A stretch of DNA of 64,000 nt from Trinickia diaoshuihuensis (GCF_003390925.1 NZ_QUBS01000089.1:186001-250000); one strand, 5' to 3'. Positions 46,083-54,578 are shown, numbered from the stretch's first letter. Numbers and translations: made by a program. Notes: generated by a model not told the origin, from the sequence alone.

Positions 46083-48320
46083 TTGAAACCGACACCCCCG
46101 CAATCGCTTTCCGCGCTTTCCGGCCGGCGAAATAACCGCCACACGAGCCGTCGAGGCATTTTACCGGCGCTTTCTCGCGGCAATCGAAACCCGTTCGCCA
46201 TCGCCTGCGCGGTGTTGTGTTGCGCCGCGGCAAGCGGGCAGGCGCATGCGCAAGCCGACAGCATCCAATTGCCGACGATCGCCGTTCAAGGCTTGGCGAG
46301 CAAGGTATCGGTCGGACTCGTCGGCGAGCGTACCGCAACGGGCACGAAGACCGATACCCCCATCGTCGAGATACCTCAAACGGTCAATGTCGTGACCGCC
46401 CGGCAGATCGATATGACGGGCGCGACCGACCTGAACCAGGCGTTGCGCTACTTGCCGGGCTTCGGATCGTACGGATCCGATAATCGCTCCGACTTATACG
46501 CGGCGCTGCGGGGATTCAGACCGACATTATTCATCGACGGATTGCAGGCGCCGAATACGGCGGCAATCGCGGATTGGCGTATCGACCCGTATATGGTGGA
46601 TAGCATCACGATATTGCGGGGGCCGACGTCCGTGCTCTATGGCGCGGGCGACCCGGGGGCGATCATCGATGCGCGGACGAAGCTGGCCGATGGCGAGCGC
46701 GTGCGCGAGGCCGGCGTAGAGATCGGCAGCGATGCGCGCAAAGAGACCATACTCGATGTGGGCGACAAGCTCGATGAGGGCGGCAAGTACGCCTACCGCT
46801 TCGTGGGCGTGGCGAGCGACGGCCATGCGCTGAGTGGTCCGAACGCGGACCAGCGCGTCGCGCTCGCGCCTTCCTTCCGTTGGCGGCCCGATGCCGATAC
46901 CTCGCTCACCGTGACCGCGACCTACCTGCGCGATCGCAGCGACGTCTCGCACAATTTTCTGCCGGCGTGGGGCACAGTGCTGCCGAATCCCAATGGACAG
47001 CTTGCCCATGATGTCTACACGGGCGACCCGGGCTTCAATCAAAACAGCAAGAAGCAATGGTCGATCGGCTACGCTTTCACGCGCAACGTGGATTCGATCT
47101 GGACGCTGCGTCAAAACGTCCGGTGGATGCATCTATCGCTCGACGACGCCTCCCTCTTCGGCGCCGGCCTCGCCCGGGGCAGCACGACCAACATCACCCG
47201 ATTCGCGGGGCTGTTCCAAATGAATTACAGCCGCTTCGACATCGACAACAACGCCGAAGCCCGTTTCGGCACCGGTGCGCTCGAGCACACCGTGCTACTT
47301 GGGCTCCAATACGCGCGGCAGACGAGCACCGACAGCGAGTGGGTCGCGCTGGCGCCGAGCCTGAACCTATACAGCCCGCTCTATACGCCGGTCACGAACG
47401 CGATCTTTGCAAGCCCCGCATTACTCGGTCATCCCGATCGGTATACGGCGATGAACACCGTCGGCGCTTACGTCCAGGACCAAATCGAATGGAATCGTTG
47501 GACCTTGACGCTGGGGGGACGTGAAGACTGGGTGGCCATGCATCAGGACGATCGCGAGTTCGACACGGCGAGCGCACAGCATGTCAGCGCCTTCTCGGGC
47601 CGAGTGGGCCTGACGTATCGAGGCGACTACGGATTATCGCCTTACATCGGCTATTCGACGTCGTTCGACCCGATTATCGGCGTAAGGATGTTCGACGGCG
47701 CATTGCCTCGCCCCACGCGGGGCAGGCAGATCGAGGCGGGCCTGCGCTGGCAGCCGTTCGGTAAAAACTTGATGCTAAGCGCGGCTGCCTATCAGATCAA
47801 CCAGACGAACGTGGTGACGCCGGCCCCGGCATCGCTCGATCCCACCGGGATGAGTTCGGTCCAGACGGGCGAAGTGCGTTCGCGCGGCCTCGAACTGAGC
47901 GCGGTCGGTAACGTCACGCGTGAGTTCTCGGTCGTCGCGTCGTACGTTTATCAGGACGTGAAGAACGTGCAAGCGAACGATGCGTCGCTGAACCATTGGC
48001 CCGTCGATGTCCCGCGCCCGCGTCAAATGGCGTCGCTCTGGGCCGACTGGACTTGGCACACCGGCATGCTGGCGGGCTTTGGGGTAGGTGGGGGCATTCG
48101 CTATCAGAGCGCATCGGCGGGGGCGCTCGATAATTCGCTGACCGTCCCGAGCTACACGCTGTACGACGCGGCGTTGCGCTACGACGCGCGCGCCTGGCAT
48201 CTCTCGCTGAACGTCCTTAACCTGTTCGACCGCCGCTTCATCAGCGGCTGCCAATCGTACTCGGTTTGCGCGTTCGGTAACGAGCGAGCCGTGCTGGCCA
48301 GCGCGAAATACGATTGGTGA
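46083..48320 (+). CDS. TonB-dependent siderophore receptor, OrbA paralogue
   Basis: The 745-residue receptor is very similar to OrbA throughout: TKTDTPIVEIPQTVNVVTARQ, NQALRYLPGFGSYG, ILRGPTSVLYGAGDPGA, LRWQPFGKNLMLSAAAYQINQTNVVTP and a C-terminus ending AKYDW. The signal peptide is AIACAVLCCAAASGQAHA. There is no STN domain. The only start giving a full signal peptide is TTG 46083, without a strong ribosome site. It stands alone, 17 kb from the siderophore locus. It may import the same ferric siderophore or a related foreign one. Confidence 0.85.
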   Translation: MKPTPPQSLSALSGRRNNRHTSRRGILPALSRGNRNPFAIACAVLCCAAASGQAHAQADSIQLPTIAVQGLASKVSVGLVGERTATGTKTDTPIVEIPQTVNVVTARQIDMTGATDLNQALRYLPGFGSYGSDNRSDLYAALRGFRPTLFIDGLQAPNTAAIADWRIDPYMVDSITILRGPTSVLYGAGDPGAIIDARTKLADGERVREAGVEIGSDARKETILDVGDKLDEGGKYAYRFVGVASDGHALSGPNADQRVALAPSFRWRPDADTSLTVTATYLRDRSDVSHNFLPAWGTVLPNPNGQLAHDVYTGDPGFNQNSKKQWSIGYAFTRNVDSIWTLRQNVRWMHLSLDDASLFGAGLARGSTTNITRFAGLFQMNYSRFDIDNNAEARFGTGALEHTVLLGLQYARQTSTDSEWVALAPSLNLYSPLYTPVTNAIFASPALLGHPDRYTAMNTVGAYVQDQIEWNRWTLTLGGREDWVAMHQDDREFDTASAQHVSAFSGRVGLTYRGDYGLSPYIGYSTSFDPIIGVRMFDGALPRPTRGRQIEAGLRWQPFGKNLMLSAAAYQINQTNVVTPAPASLDPTGMSSVQTGEVRSRGLELSAVGNVTREFSVVASYVYQDVKNVQANDASLNHWPVDVPRPRQMASLWADWTWHTGMLAGFGVGGGIRYQSASAGALDNSLTVPSYTLYDAALRYDARAWHLSLNVLNLFDRRFISGCQSYSVCAFGNERAVLASAKYDW

Positions 48321-48390
48321 GGCTTGCCAAGCGTCACGAGATCGACGCGCGAGCCCGTTCGTTCGCGCATTCCCTCTGCGGTCGGCCGTT

Positions 48391-48705
48391 TTATTCGCTG
48401 GCGCTGTTCGGTATGTCGGCATGTCCTCCTCCCATCTGCGGCGGATTCGAACTGTCGGCTCCCGCGTCCATCGGAGGCGGCGCCGGAGTAGGGGGGGTGA
48501 TGGCAGGGGCAGGAACTGAGGCTGCGGCGGCCGGTGTTGAGGCGGGCTCGGGCGCGCGGCTCCATATGCTAGGGGCCGGTGCGGCCGCACTCGATGCCGC
48601 GGCGGCATCGGACGCCGCGGGCGCCGCCGACTCATCGCTGCTCTTGCCGCAGGCCGCTAGGACCGCCGTTCCAAGCAGGGCAGCCACGAAGAGAGATTGC
48701 TTCAC
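48391..48705 (-). CDS. Small Pro/Ala-rich lipoprotein
   Basis: The 104-residue precursor has lipobox VLAACGKS and then a low-complexity Ala/Ser/Pro tail. GTG 48705 sits 7 nt after AGGA and is preferred to the in-frame GTG 48711, which is too close. No enzymatic domain is seen; the tail probably spans the periplasm. It is convergent with the TonB receptor gene. Confidence 0.6.
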   Translation of the reverse strand: MKQSLFVAALLGTAVLAACGKSSDESAAPAASDAAAASSAAAPAPSIWSRAPEPASTPAAAASVPAPAITPPTPAPPPMDAGADSSNPPQMGGGHADIPNSASE

Positions 48706-48873
48706 GATCACGTCCTTTTTGCGATTGGAAGTAAGAGCGGGAGACTGCGCCGCTCTCGATCGATTTTTGCATTGGTCTTCAGATTAGCCAAAGCGGCCGT
48801 TCGCTGCTAGGGGTTGACAGCGAAGCATACGGGGGCCGCTGCGGGCGGGGTGGTGTGAGCGCGTGATGACTGA

Positions 48874-50409
48874 TCAGGCGCCCTGCGTCGCTTCGGCTTG
48901 CATATCGGCACCGGCCGATCCGACTCGATTGCGGCCTGCGCGCTTGGCCTCGTAAAGCGCGAGGTCGGCGGCCTTCGTCAGTTCGTCCAATGTGGAGGGG
49001 TGCATGCGTCGACCCGTCGCGCAGCCGATGCTGACCGTGAACGGATGAACGCCGGCCGTCCCGGCTTCGTGCTGGGCATGCCAAGAGTCTTCCAGCGTCT
49101 GGCGTATGCTTTCGGCGATCAGTAGAGCATTCGCCGCGTTGGTATCGGGCAATACGATCAAGAATTCCTCACCGCCATATCTGGCGGCGCAATCGCCTCG
49201 CCGGCGCACGCATTGCGTGATGCAGGCCGCGAGATGCTTCAATGCCTTGTCGCCTTCGGCGTGCCCGTGTTTGTCGTTGTATTGCTTGAAGTGATCGGCA
49301 TCGACGAACAGCACCGAGAGACAGCTATCGTTACGCTGCAAACGATCCCATTCGCTTTCCAGCACCTCGTCGAGCGCGCGGCGGTTATGAAGGCCGGTCA
49401 ATGCATCCGTTCGCGACAATGCTCTCAGGCGGTCTTCCGCGAGCGCGCGGTCGCGCAGCGCGAACGCCAAGAGCCAGACGACCGCGCAGAAGGCGATGCT
49501 GAGCGCGGAGGCCGACACGCCGACGATCCAAGACAGTGTTTTCCAGGAGGCGAGCACGTCGCCGAGTGCCGGGGCGACGACGGCAATCAGCGGCGTACCG
49601 GGTACGCGGCGGAACGTATAAAGCCTCAGTACGCCATCGGTGGACGCACGCGCCGTAAAGAAGCCGGACTCTTCGTTGACCATCCTCGGGAAATTCGGCG
49701 ACTTGCTGAAGTTCGGCGCAAATCCCGGCGGCAAGTACGGGTTTCGTGCCACGAGGGTGCCGTCGGTCCGCACGATGGCCGTGATGCCGCGCGGGCCCAC
49801 ATCGAGCCCATCCAGCAGGTGTCTAAAATAGGCGACGTCGATCGCGACGAGCACCACGCCCTTGAACGAACCGTCCGGGTTATCGAGTCGACGGCTCAGC
49901 GCCATCGCTTCCACGCCTGCCCGCGAACGCGCGCGATAGATCGCCGATATATACAGGCCGACCTTTGCGGACTCTCGATGCACGCGGAAATAATCTCGAT
50001 CGCTGAAGTCCCAGTGGTGTGTATCCGAGCAGCAACCGTCCAGCAATTGCCCGCGCCGATCGGTTACGCCCATGCCCGTCACGTAACGCGAAGCAGCCGT
50101 GTGGCTGAACAGAAGTTCGTGCCGCACTTCCGCGTTCATTTGCAGGACCGCCGGCTTATCGAGTTCCGCCATTAGCGTCTGCAGCGATTGATCCGAGGAT
50201 TCCACCGTCCGCGAGATGTTGCTCGAGAGCACGGCGGCTACGTTTCTAGAGGTCTCGTGAGCGTGCCGGATCGCGGTTTCGCGCGCCGCGATCAATGTCA
50301 GGAGGCTCACGGCGAGGACGCCCGTTGCGAGCAGCGTTCCAAGTACACCGACGACGTTAGGACGGCGGCCCGCTAATTCGGCGGCTCGCCGGATAGGGTT
50401 GGGAAACAC
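48874..50409 (-). CDS. Membrane diguanylate cyclase (dCache sensor + GGEEF)
   Basis: The 511-residue protein has one N-terminal helix (VLGTLLATGVLAVSLLTLIAA), a periplasmic dCache-like sensor up to ~285, a second helix (LSWIVGVSASALSIAFCAVVWLLAF) and a C-terminal GGDEF domain from ~330. The active site reads RYGGEEFLIVLPDTN and a product-inhibition I-site RRGD lies five residues before it. It should make c-di-GMP in response to an extracellular cue. The neighbours show no matching phosphodiesterase. Confidence 0.9.
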   Translation of the reverse strand: MFPNPIRRAAELAGRRPNVVGVLGTLLATGVLAVSLLTLIAARETAIRHAHETSRNVAAVLSSNISRTVESSDQSLQTLMAELDKPAVLQMNAEVRHELLFSHTAASRYVTGMGVTDRRGQLLDGCCSDTHHWDFSDRDYFRVHRESAKVGLYISAIYRARSRAGVEAMALSRRLDNPDGSFKGVVLVAIDVAYFRHLLDGLDVGPRGITAIVRTDGTLVARNPYLPPGFAPNFSKSPNFPRMVNEESGFFTARASTDGVLRLYTFRRVPGTPLIAVVAPALGDVLASWKTLSWIVGVSASALSIAFCAVVWLLAFALRDRALAEDRLRALSRTDALTGLHNRRALDEVLESEWDRLQRNDSCLSVLFVDADHFKQYNDKHGHAEGDKALKHLAACITQCVRRRGDCAARYGGEEFLIVLPDTNAANALLIAESIRQTLEDSWHAQHEAGTAGVHPFTVSIGCATGRRMHPSTLDELTKAADLALYEAKRAGRNRVGSAGADMQAEATQGA

Positions 50410-50566
50410 AGTAATTGTTTTGTAGGGCGCCGTTTTGATCCGGGACGCTTAGGGTAGGTGCGGCTACGATGCAAGGGTGACTGCTCAAGTTATCGGCGCC
50501 CGGCCGAGAAAATTCAGGGTTTGGGCCCGTTTTTGTCCGCGGTCTGAATGTCTGGCGTTTCATCTT

Positions 50567-51226
50567 TCAATCGCGATCCGGTGCGCCCGGGGGAAAGAAA
50601 TGGCGATACGGGCGCGCTTCTTCGACTGCGCGCGCAAAGGATGGCCGTTTCAGGAGCCGCTGCCGGTACGCGATCAGATTTTCGAAATCGGCGCCGATAC
50701 GATGTGCCCAGTCGGCGTAGAACAATGAGGGGGCGGCGCTGCAGTCGGCGAGGCTGAAGTGCTCGCCCGCGGCCCATTCGCGCTGGGCCATGGCGTTGTC
50801 GAGCCAGGCGTAGGCGGTGTCGAGCATCGCGCGGGCTTCCGCGACGCCGCGCGGATCGCGTTCCGGCTCCGGACGCATCGCGTTGAAAACGATTTTTTGC
50901 AGCGGCGTGGAGATGTAGTTGTCGAACACGCGATCGATGAAGCGGACTTCGAGCGCGGCGCGCGGATCGGCGGGAAGCAGTGCCACAAGGCCGGGATAGT
51001 GCAGAGCGAGGTATTCGATGATGATGGTCGACTCGTGAATCGGGCGTCCGTCGTCGACGAGCATGGGAAAGCGCTTGATCGGCCACAGCGCCGCGAATTC
51101 GGCCATGACCTGAGGGTCGTCCTGCGACAGCTTGCAATAGTCGAACGGCGTGCCGTTTTCATAGAGGGCGATTAGGACCTTCTGACAGTACGAGGAGAAC
51201 GGGTGGGCGTAGAGCTTCAGGGGCAT
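50567..51226 (-). CDS. Glutathione S-transferase family protein
   Basis: The 219-residue protein has a thioredoxin-like N-domain (LKLYAHPFSSYCQKVLIAL, FPMLVDDGRPIHESTIIIEYL, with the glutathione-contacting ES) and an all-helical C-domain (EHFSLADCSAAPSLFYADW). The Ser/Cys cluster in SSYCQK suggests a beta- or omega-like active site. ATG 51226 has GAGGAG; the 26 extra in-frame codons upstream lack one. The substrate is unknown. Confidence 0.88.
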   Translation of the reverse strand: MPLKLYAHPFSSYCQKVLIALYENGTPFDYCKLSQDDPQVMAEFAALWPIKRFPMLVDDGRPIHESTIIIEYLALHYPGLVALLPADPRAALEVRFIDRVFDNYISTPLQKIVFNAMRPEPERDPRGVAEARAMLDTAYAWLDNAMAQREWAAGEHFSLADCSAAPSLFYADWAHRIGADFENLIAYRQRLLKRPSFARAVEEARPYRHFFPPGAPDRD

Positions 51227-51638
51227 CGCGAGTCTCCTCGTGGGGCGAAAGGGGGGCCGAGCGCGCTTTATCTGTCGACGAACGGCGGGGGATGGGATCG
51301 ACATCGCGGCCGCGATATTTTTTTGGCGCGATTTTGGCGGGGCGCCGAGTTGCTGTGAGATCTGAACAGAAAACGCATCAAGAATACGAGGACGTACTGA
51401 TGCCGCTGATCTACGGGTCCACGAGACCCGCGTTTGTTGAGGCGTTCAGCGTGTTCAAGCCCGCGGCGTTGGCGTTTCTACGCACACTGTGACAGACCAT
51501 TTAGATTGGCTGGCGTGATCGCGAATCCGACGCACAGCAATTACTGGTTTATGCCTCTCTTCTTCTCTTTCACTTCTGGCGTGCCGCCGAGCGACGTTGA
51601 CGTGTGGTCGGCTGCGGGACTCAACCTCCGTTGCTCTA
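51227..51638. other. Intergenic region at island boundary
   Basis: There is no convincing gene across 412 bp. Composition shifts from the genome's high G+C to a lower value toward the ThyX gene. I looked for integrase remnants, IS ends and a second copy of the tRNA 3' end and saw none. Confidence 0.4.
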
Positions 51639-51663
51639 CTAAAGTCGAGAGTCCCTCTTTTTT
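51616..51663 (+). terminator. Possible hairpin terminator (rightward) overlapping the end of thyX
   Basis: GGGACTC (51616-51622) pairs with GAGTCCC (51649-51655), followed by TCTTTTTT. The loop is long (26 nt). It would work only for rightward transcription, where I see no gene, so its role is unclear. Confidence 0.35.
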
Positions 51664-52403
51664 ATGACATACGCACGTCCTTCCGCGTTTTCAACGATCT
51701 GCATATCACCAAAGCAGGCAGGCGCGACAGCGGACACCAACCCGAAAACTTCGACGCACGCTTGTGTCATTTCGTAATCGCCGGCTATGTTGCCTCGCGC
51801 TTGAAGAAAGTTTCTCCATGCACGCATGTTGCCTGTCATGACAAGGGCGGTTGATGTGGCTTCAGGAAGCACGCTCCGAGAAGCGGATCGGATGAATCGC
51901 GATCGCTCCTTGCGCGTGAGATGATTTCCGACGTTTGACTGCTCGAGCCTTTCGACCAGTTTCCGGTAGCTCTCTCGCGACCGCGCAACCGCATCGGCCC
52001 AGATCGCCGATGCTTCAACGTCAGCCCCAATGCCCGGCGGCATGGCGAAGGCTGATTCCTCCGCTCCAACGTATTGCTGTGAGAGCTGCGAGTAGGAAAA
52101 GCCGACTCGATGCCGCACAAGCTGATGACTAAGACCTCGCGATATCCCCGTAAAAAGTAGAGAGGCGCTGGCGTGCTCCAAAACGCTTTCGTGACCTTGC
52201 TCGATAAGGTTTTCAACGTACTGTTTATTCGTGCGCGGCGACTGACGCGAGCCGAACGCCATGTAGCAGATTCTCCCCGCAAACTCTATTAGCTTTTGCG
52301 CCGCGGGCACGTCGCTTTCCTGCCGCCAGCTCAGTGCTTCATCGCTCAGGTACTGAGCTATGCCCGGCGCGATCTGGCTGGATGCGATGAGATAAAGTTT
52401 CAT
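51639..52403 (-). CDS. thyX: Flavin-dependent thymidylate synthase (ThyX)
   Basis: The 254-residue protein has ThyX landmarks: FAGRICYMAFGSRQSPRTNKQYVENLIEQGHESVLEHASASLLFTGISR, then RHRVGFSYSQLSQQY. The second is the dUMP/FAD signature, here one residue longer than the usual RHR-x7-S. LPEATSTALVMTGNMRAWRNFLQ follows. ThyX makes dTMP from dUMP using FAD and methylene-folate, replacing ThyA. It starts on the stop of the upstream gene (ATGA overlap). Low G+C and company suggest acquisition with the other two genes. Confidence 0.88.
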   Translation of the reverse strand: MKLYLIASSQIAPGIAQYLSDEALSWRQESDVPAAQKLIEFAGRICYMAFGSRQSPRTNKQYVENLIEQGHESVLEHASASLLFTGISRGLSHQLVRHRVGFSYSQLSQQYVGAEESAFAMPPGIGADVEASAIWADAVARSRESYRKLVERLEQSNVGNHLTRKERSRFIRSASRSVLPEATSTALVMTGNMRAWRNFLQARGNIAGDYEMTQACVEVFGLVSAVAPACFGDMQIVENAEGRAYVIKKRDSRL

Positions 52404-53200
52404 GGCCGACCGTTTTGAGAAGACTTGGTTTGTGCTTTGACCTCGAGACCCTTTAGGCGGGCATCGATATCGGATATTTCAGTATTGATCTTTGAGCTAT
52501 CTTTCTGGTCTGCCACTTGCTGCTCAAGCTTGGTAATGCGCTCGCCGAATCTTGCCTCGGCGGTCCAGTTGCTGAAGACAGCGCCGGCAAGCGTAAGAAC
52601 CGCAATGACGACAGGGACAAAGACTTGCCAGCGACGCGTCTTGATGTCCTGTCGAGTCACTTCCTTTTCGACTCGCTTATCGACGCTGAGAAAGTCATAG
52701 GAAAGCCGATCGAGAAGCTCGGCCGTAACCGTTGAGCCGTTTCCGCTGATTGGGGACTTTGCGGATGAATCTAGCTCGAAGATGACCACTCTCATAATTC
52801 GTTTCCCTTTTGAAATCTCAAAGGGATTTTTGCCCATGTTGATCAAGGTCAGATGCAGTTTCCCCGTATAACCTGGGTCGACCAAGCCCGGATTGGTCGT
52901 CAAAAGACCCCGCGACGAGTCGCTGCTAGGCAGGAATACGATGCCGAGTTGGTTGTCGGCGAGCTTGATCTCCTCGGCGGTTTCGATGACGGCGGTTCCT
53001 CCTTCGACCAGCGAGTGCTGAGATCGAGGCGAATTTATGCCTCCCGGCTTATCGGCATCCACTCCTGGAACGTAGATGAGACCGACTGACAGATCTAATG
53101 ATGCCGGACGTACGAGATCGCGATTGTAAGCGCTGAGATTGACCAATAATTTGTTGTTATCGAGATTCGCGTTTATGTCGTGGTCAACAAAAATTTTCAC
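52400..53200 (-). CDS. dCTP deaminase/dUTPase-superfamily protein with membrane anchor and coiled coil
   Basis: The 266-residue protein has an N-terminal DCD/dUTPase-like fold (RPASLDLSVG; LPSSDSSRGLLTT; GLVDPGYTGKLHLTLIN; ISKGKRIMRVVIFEL). A hydrophobic helix near 200-220 (VFVPVVIAVLTLAGAVF) and a C-terminal coiled coil (ERITKLEQQVADQ, SDIDARLKGLEV) follow. Aligned by eye, the catalytic Glu of dCTP deaminases is replaced, while the Asp of dUTPase motif 3 (VDPGY) is kept. It may be a dUTPase-like or a nucleotide-sensing protein. GTG 53200 follows GAGG. It overlaps thyX by 4 bp. Confidence 0.7.
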   Translation of the reverse strand: MKIFVDHDINANLDNNKLLVNLSAYNRDLVRPASLDLSVGLIYVPGVDADKPGGINSPRSQHSLVEGGTAVIETAEEIKLADNQLGIVFLPSSDSSRGLLTTNPGLVDPGYTGKLHLTLINMGKNPFEISKGKRIMRVVIFELDSSAKSPISGNGSTVTAELLDRLSYDFLSVDKRVEKEVTRQDIKTRRWQVFVPVVIAVLTLAGAVFSNWTAEARFGERITKLEQQVADQKDSSKINTEISDIDARLKGLEVKAQTKSSQNGRP

Positions 53201-53235
53201 AGTGGCCTCGCGTTGTTGTGCACATTGTCGATGCG

Positions 53236-53838
53236 TTAACGCGCTAAGATCTCTTCTACTTCTGCTAGTCTAAAGTCTAGTGTCGATGCGGGAATCTCTA
53301 TCACTTCTGCGCCAAGCGTTTCATAGATCTCTTTCATGATCGTTTGTAATTTAACTTGCGATTCCTGCGACTCCGTTCGCACGGGGTCGGTCAGGTTGTT
53401 GAAGCGGCCGACCGTATGAAGTAAAAAGACCTGTTTGAATCGAAATCGGACCGCGCGCTCCAGATGAATATCATCCCACTCGTGTCCCGCAATCGCGAGA
53501 TAGGCAAGATTGTCGGGGAAGCTATAGTCCCAGATTACCGTTGTCGAGGGATCGTGTGCTCGAGCCTTGTCGAGCATCAGTTCGCTGATTCTTAATTGAA
53601 GACTTTCGTAATCGCTGCGCGCGTCGTCCTTCGTCTGCCCGCTGCTCAGTCTTTCACAGATGGCGCGACGGCCGCAGTCTTCGATCGTTCGATAGCCACG
53701 GGAGCGAAGCGACTCGACCAGCGTAGTTTTGCCGCTGAACGGGGCACCGGTAACCACGCGCCAGTTCGTGTGAAGCCGCTCACCCGCAGCGTTCGCCGCG
53801 TCTCGGAGGCGTTGAAGACAGCGGGCATCGATCGACAT
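53236..53838 (-). CDS. P-loop ATPase/kinase-like protein (AAA_28 type)
   Basis: The 200-residue protein has Walker A GAPFSGKTTLVESL near 31, a conserved GYRTIEDCGRRAICERL segment and WDYSFPDNLAYLAIAGHEWDD. This is the pattern of the AAA_28/NadR-kinase-like group that includes nucleotide and nucleoside kinases. It is the promoter-proximal gene of the set with the DCD/dUTPase-like protein (35 bp) and ThyX. A role in nucleotide supply or signalling is inferred from that company. No ribosome site stands out before ATG 53838. Confidence 0.65.
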   Translation of the reverse strand: MSIDARCLQRLRDAANAAGERLHTNWRVVTGAPFSGKTTLVESLRSRGYRTIEDCGRRAICERLSSGQTKDDARSDYESLQLRISELMLDKARAHDPSTTVIWDYSFPDNLAYLAIAGHEWDDIHLERAVRFRFKQVFLLHTVGRFNNLTDPVRTESQESQVKLQTIMKEIYETLGAEVIEIPASTLDFRLAEVEEILAR

Positions 53839-54199
53839 GATGATAGCGTTCGCAAAACTGCGATTTTACGCTACGACAGTTGCCTTTTAAGGCTGCGGGC
53901 CGCGGGGCGGCACCACTCCGGCTCAGGCGAGACGACCGCGCGGGTATCGGCGGACGTCGTTCTCGGCGTGGGCGGCGTTGGATAAAACCGGCAACACGAG
54001 CGCGCAATATCGAGGAGTTTGCCGGCATCCCTAGAGCGGGAAGTCGAGAAGGCGGGTGCGCTTGCGTGCAGACGCCGCAATTGTGCAGCAGCTTGCTGCA
54101 TAAAGGTATCCGCCGGCGATGCCCGCGCGAAGGCGCTGACACATTTGATTTTCGCTTTGCGTCGCAGCGAATGCGCCGCTGACGGACAGACAGGTGTCC
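53839..54199. other. Spacer between island operon and tRNA-Leu 3' end
   Basis: The stretch of 361 bp has no supported gene. It lies immediately downstream of the tRNA 3' end, where genomic islands often insert, but I see no integrase fragment or repeat of the tRNA tail. The promoter of the leftward operon must be near 53850-53900. Confidence 0.4.
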
Positions 54200-54566
54200 T
54201 GGTGCCCGGGACCGGACTCGAACCGGCAAGCCGTGAGGCGGCGGATTTTCGTCACACTGCATCTTTCGATGCCGGCGGTGCCTGCATGGCCGTTTGTGCG
54301 CTGGACTATGCCTTCGCCGTCGGCGCGCGCGAACCTGATTCGCACATGCCGCATTAGGCGCCCCCCGTCTAGTCTCTACACCTTCCGCGAAGCAGCCTTG
54401 CGGCTGCGTTTCGGGCTTGGCTCGGCGTTGCCTCGGCCGCTCGGCGACGTTTTCGCGATCGCACGGTCAGGGGATTCACCGAATTTGAAGGGTTCTGCAC
54501 CGGTCGTTTCCGGCCGGGCACTCAATTGCTTAAGTCCGCTATGTTTACCAATTTCATCACCCGGGC
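54200..54566 (-). tRNA. tRNA-Leu(UAA) interrupted by a group I intron
   Basis: Exon 1 (54566-54532, 35 nt) gives acceptor GCCCGGG, D arm and anticodon stem GCGGA plus CTT. Exon 2 (54249-54200) gives AAAA, TCCGC, a variable arm GCC/GGC, T arm GCCGG-TTCGAGT-CCGGT, CCCGGGC, discriminator A and encoded CCA. Joined, the anticodon loop is CTTAAAA, anticodon UAA, and all stems pair. A -10-like TAGAAT lies upstream. The 282-nt insert falls between anticodon positions 34 and 35, the site used by the tRNA-Leu(UAA) introns of cyanobacteria. Confidence 0.9.
54250..54531 (-). ncRNA. Group I self-splicing intron (IC3-like, Azoarcus type)
   Basis: The 5' splice site is marked by P1: exon ACUU pairs with intron GAGU, leaving the required U.G pair at the junction. 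The intron ends in G. The core holds blocks I recognise from the Azoarcus tRNA-Ile intron: TCAAATTCGG, CAACGCCGAGCCAAGC, GTGTAGAGACTAGACGG and AAGGCATAGTCCAG. P7 forms from GACTA (54374-54370) and TAGTC (54308-54304). There is no endonuclease ORF. Subgroup IC3 is assigned by resemblance. Confidence 0.88.
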
Positions 54567-54578
54567 AGGGCGGACGCG

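Noticed and set aside
51227-51663. Retron or other reverse-transcriptase-linked ncRNA next to thyX
   Set aside because: Only one long-loop hairpin is present, and there is no reverse transcriptase gene in the window.
53839-54199. Integrase remnant or attachment-site repeat beside the tRNA
   Set aside because: I compared the tRNA 3' end with the island's far boundary by eye and found no second copy, and no integrase motif in either strand.
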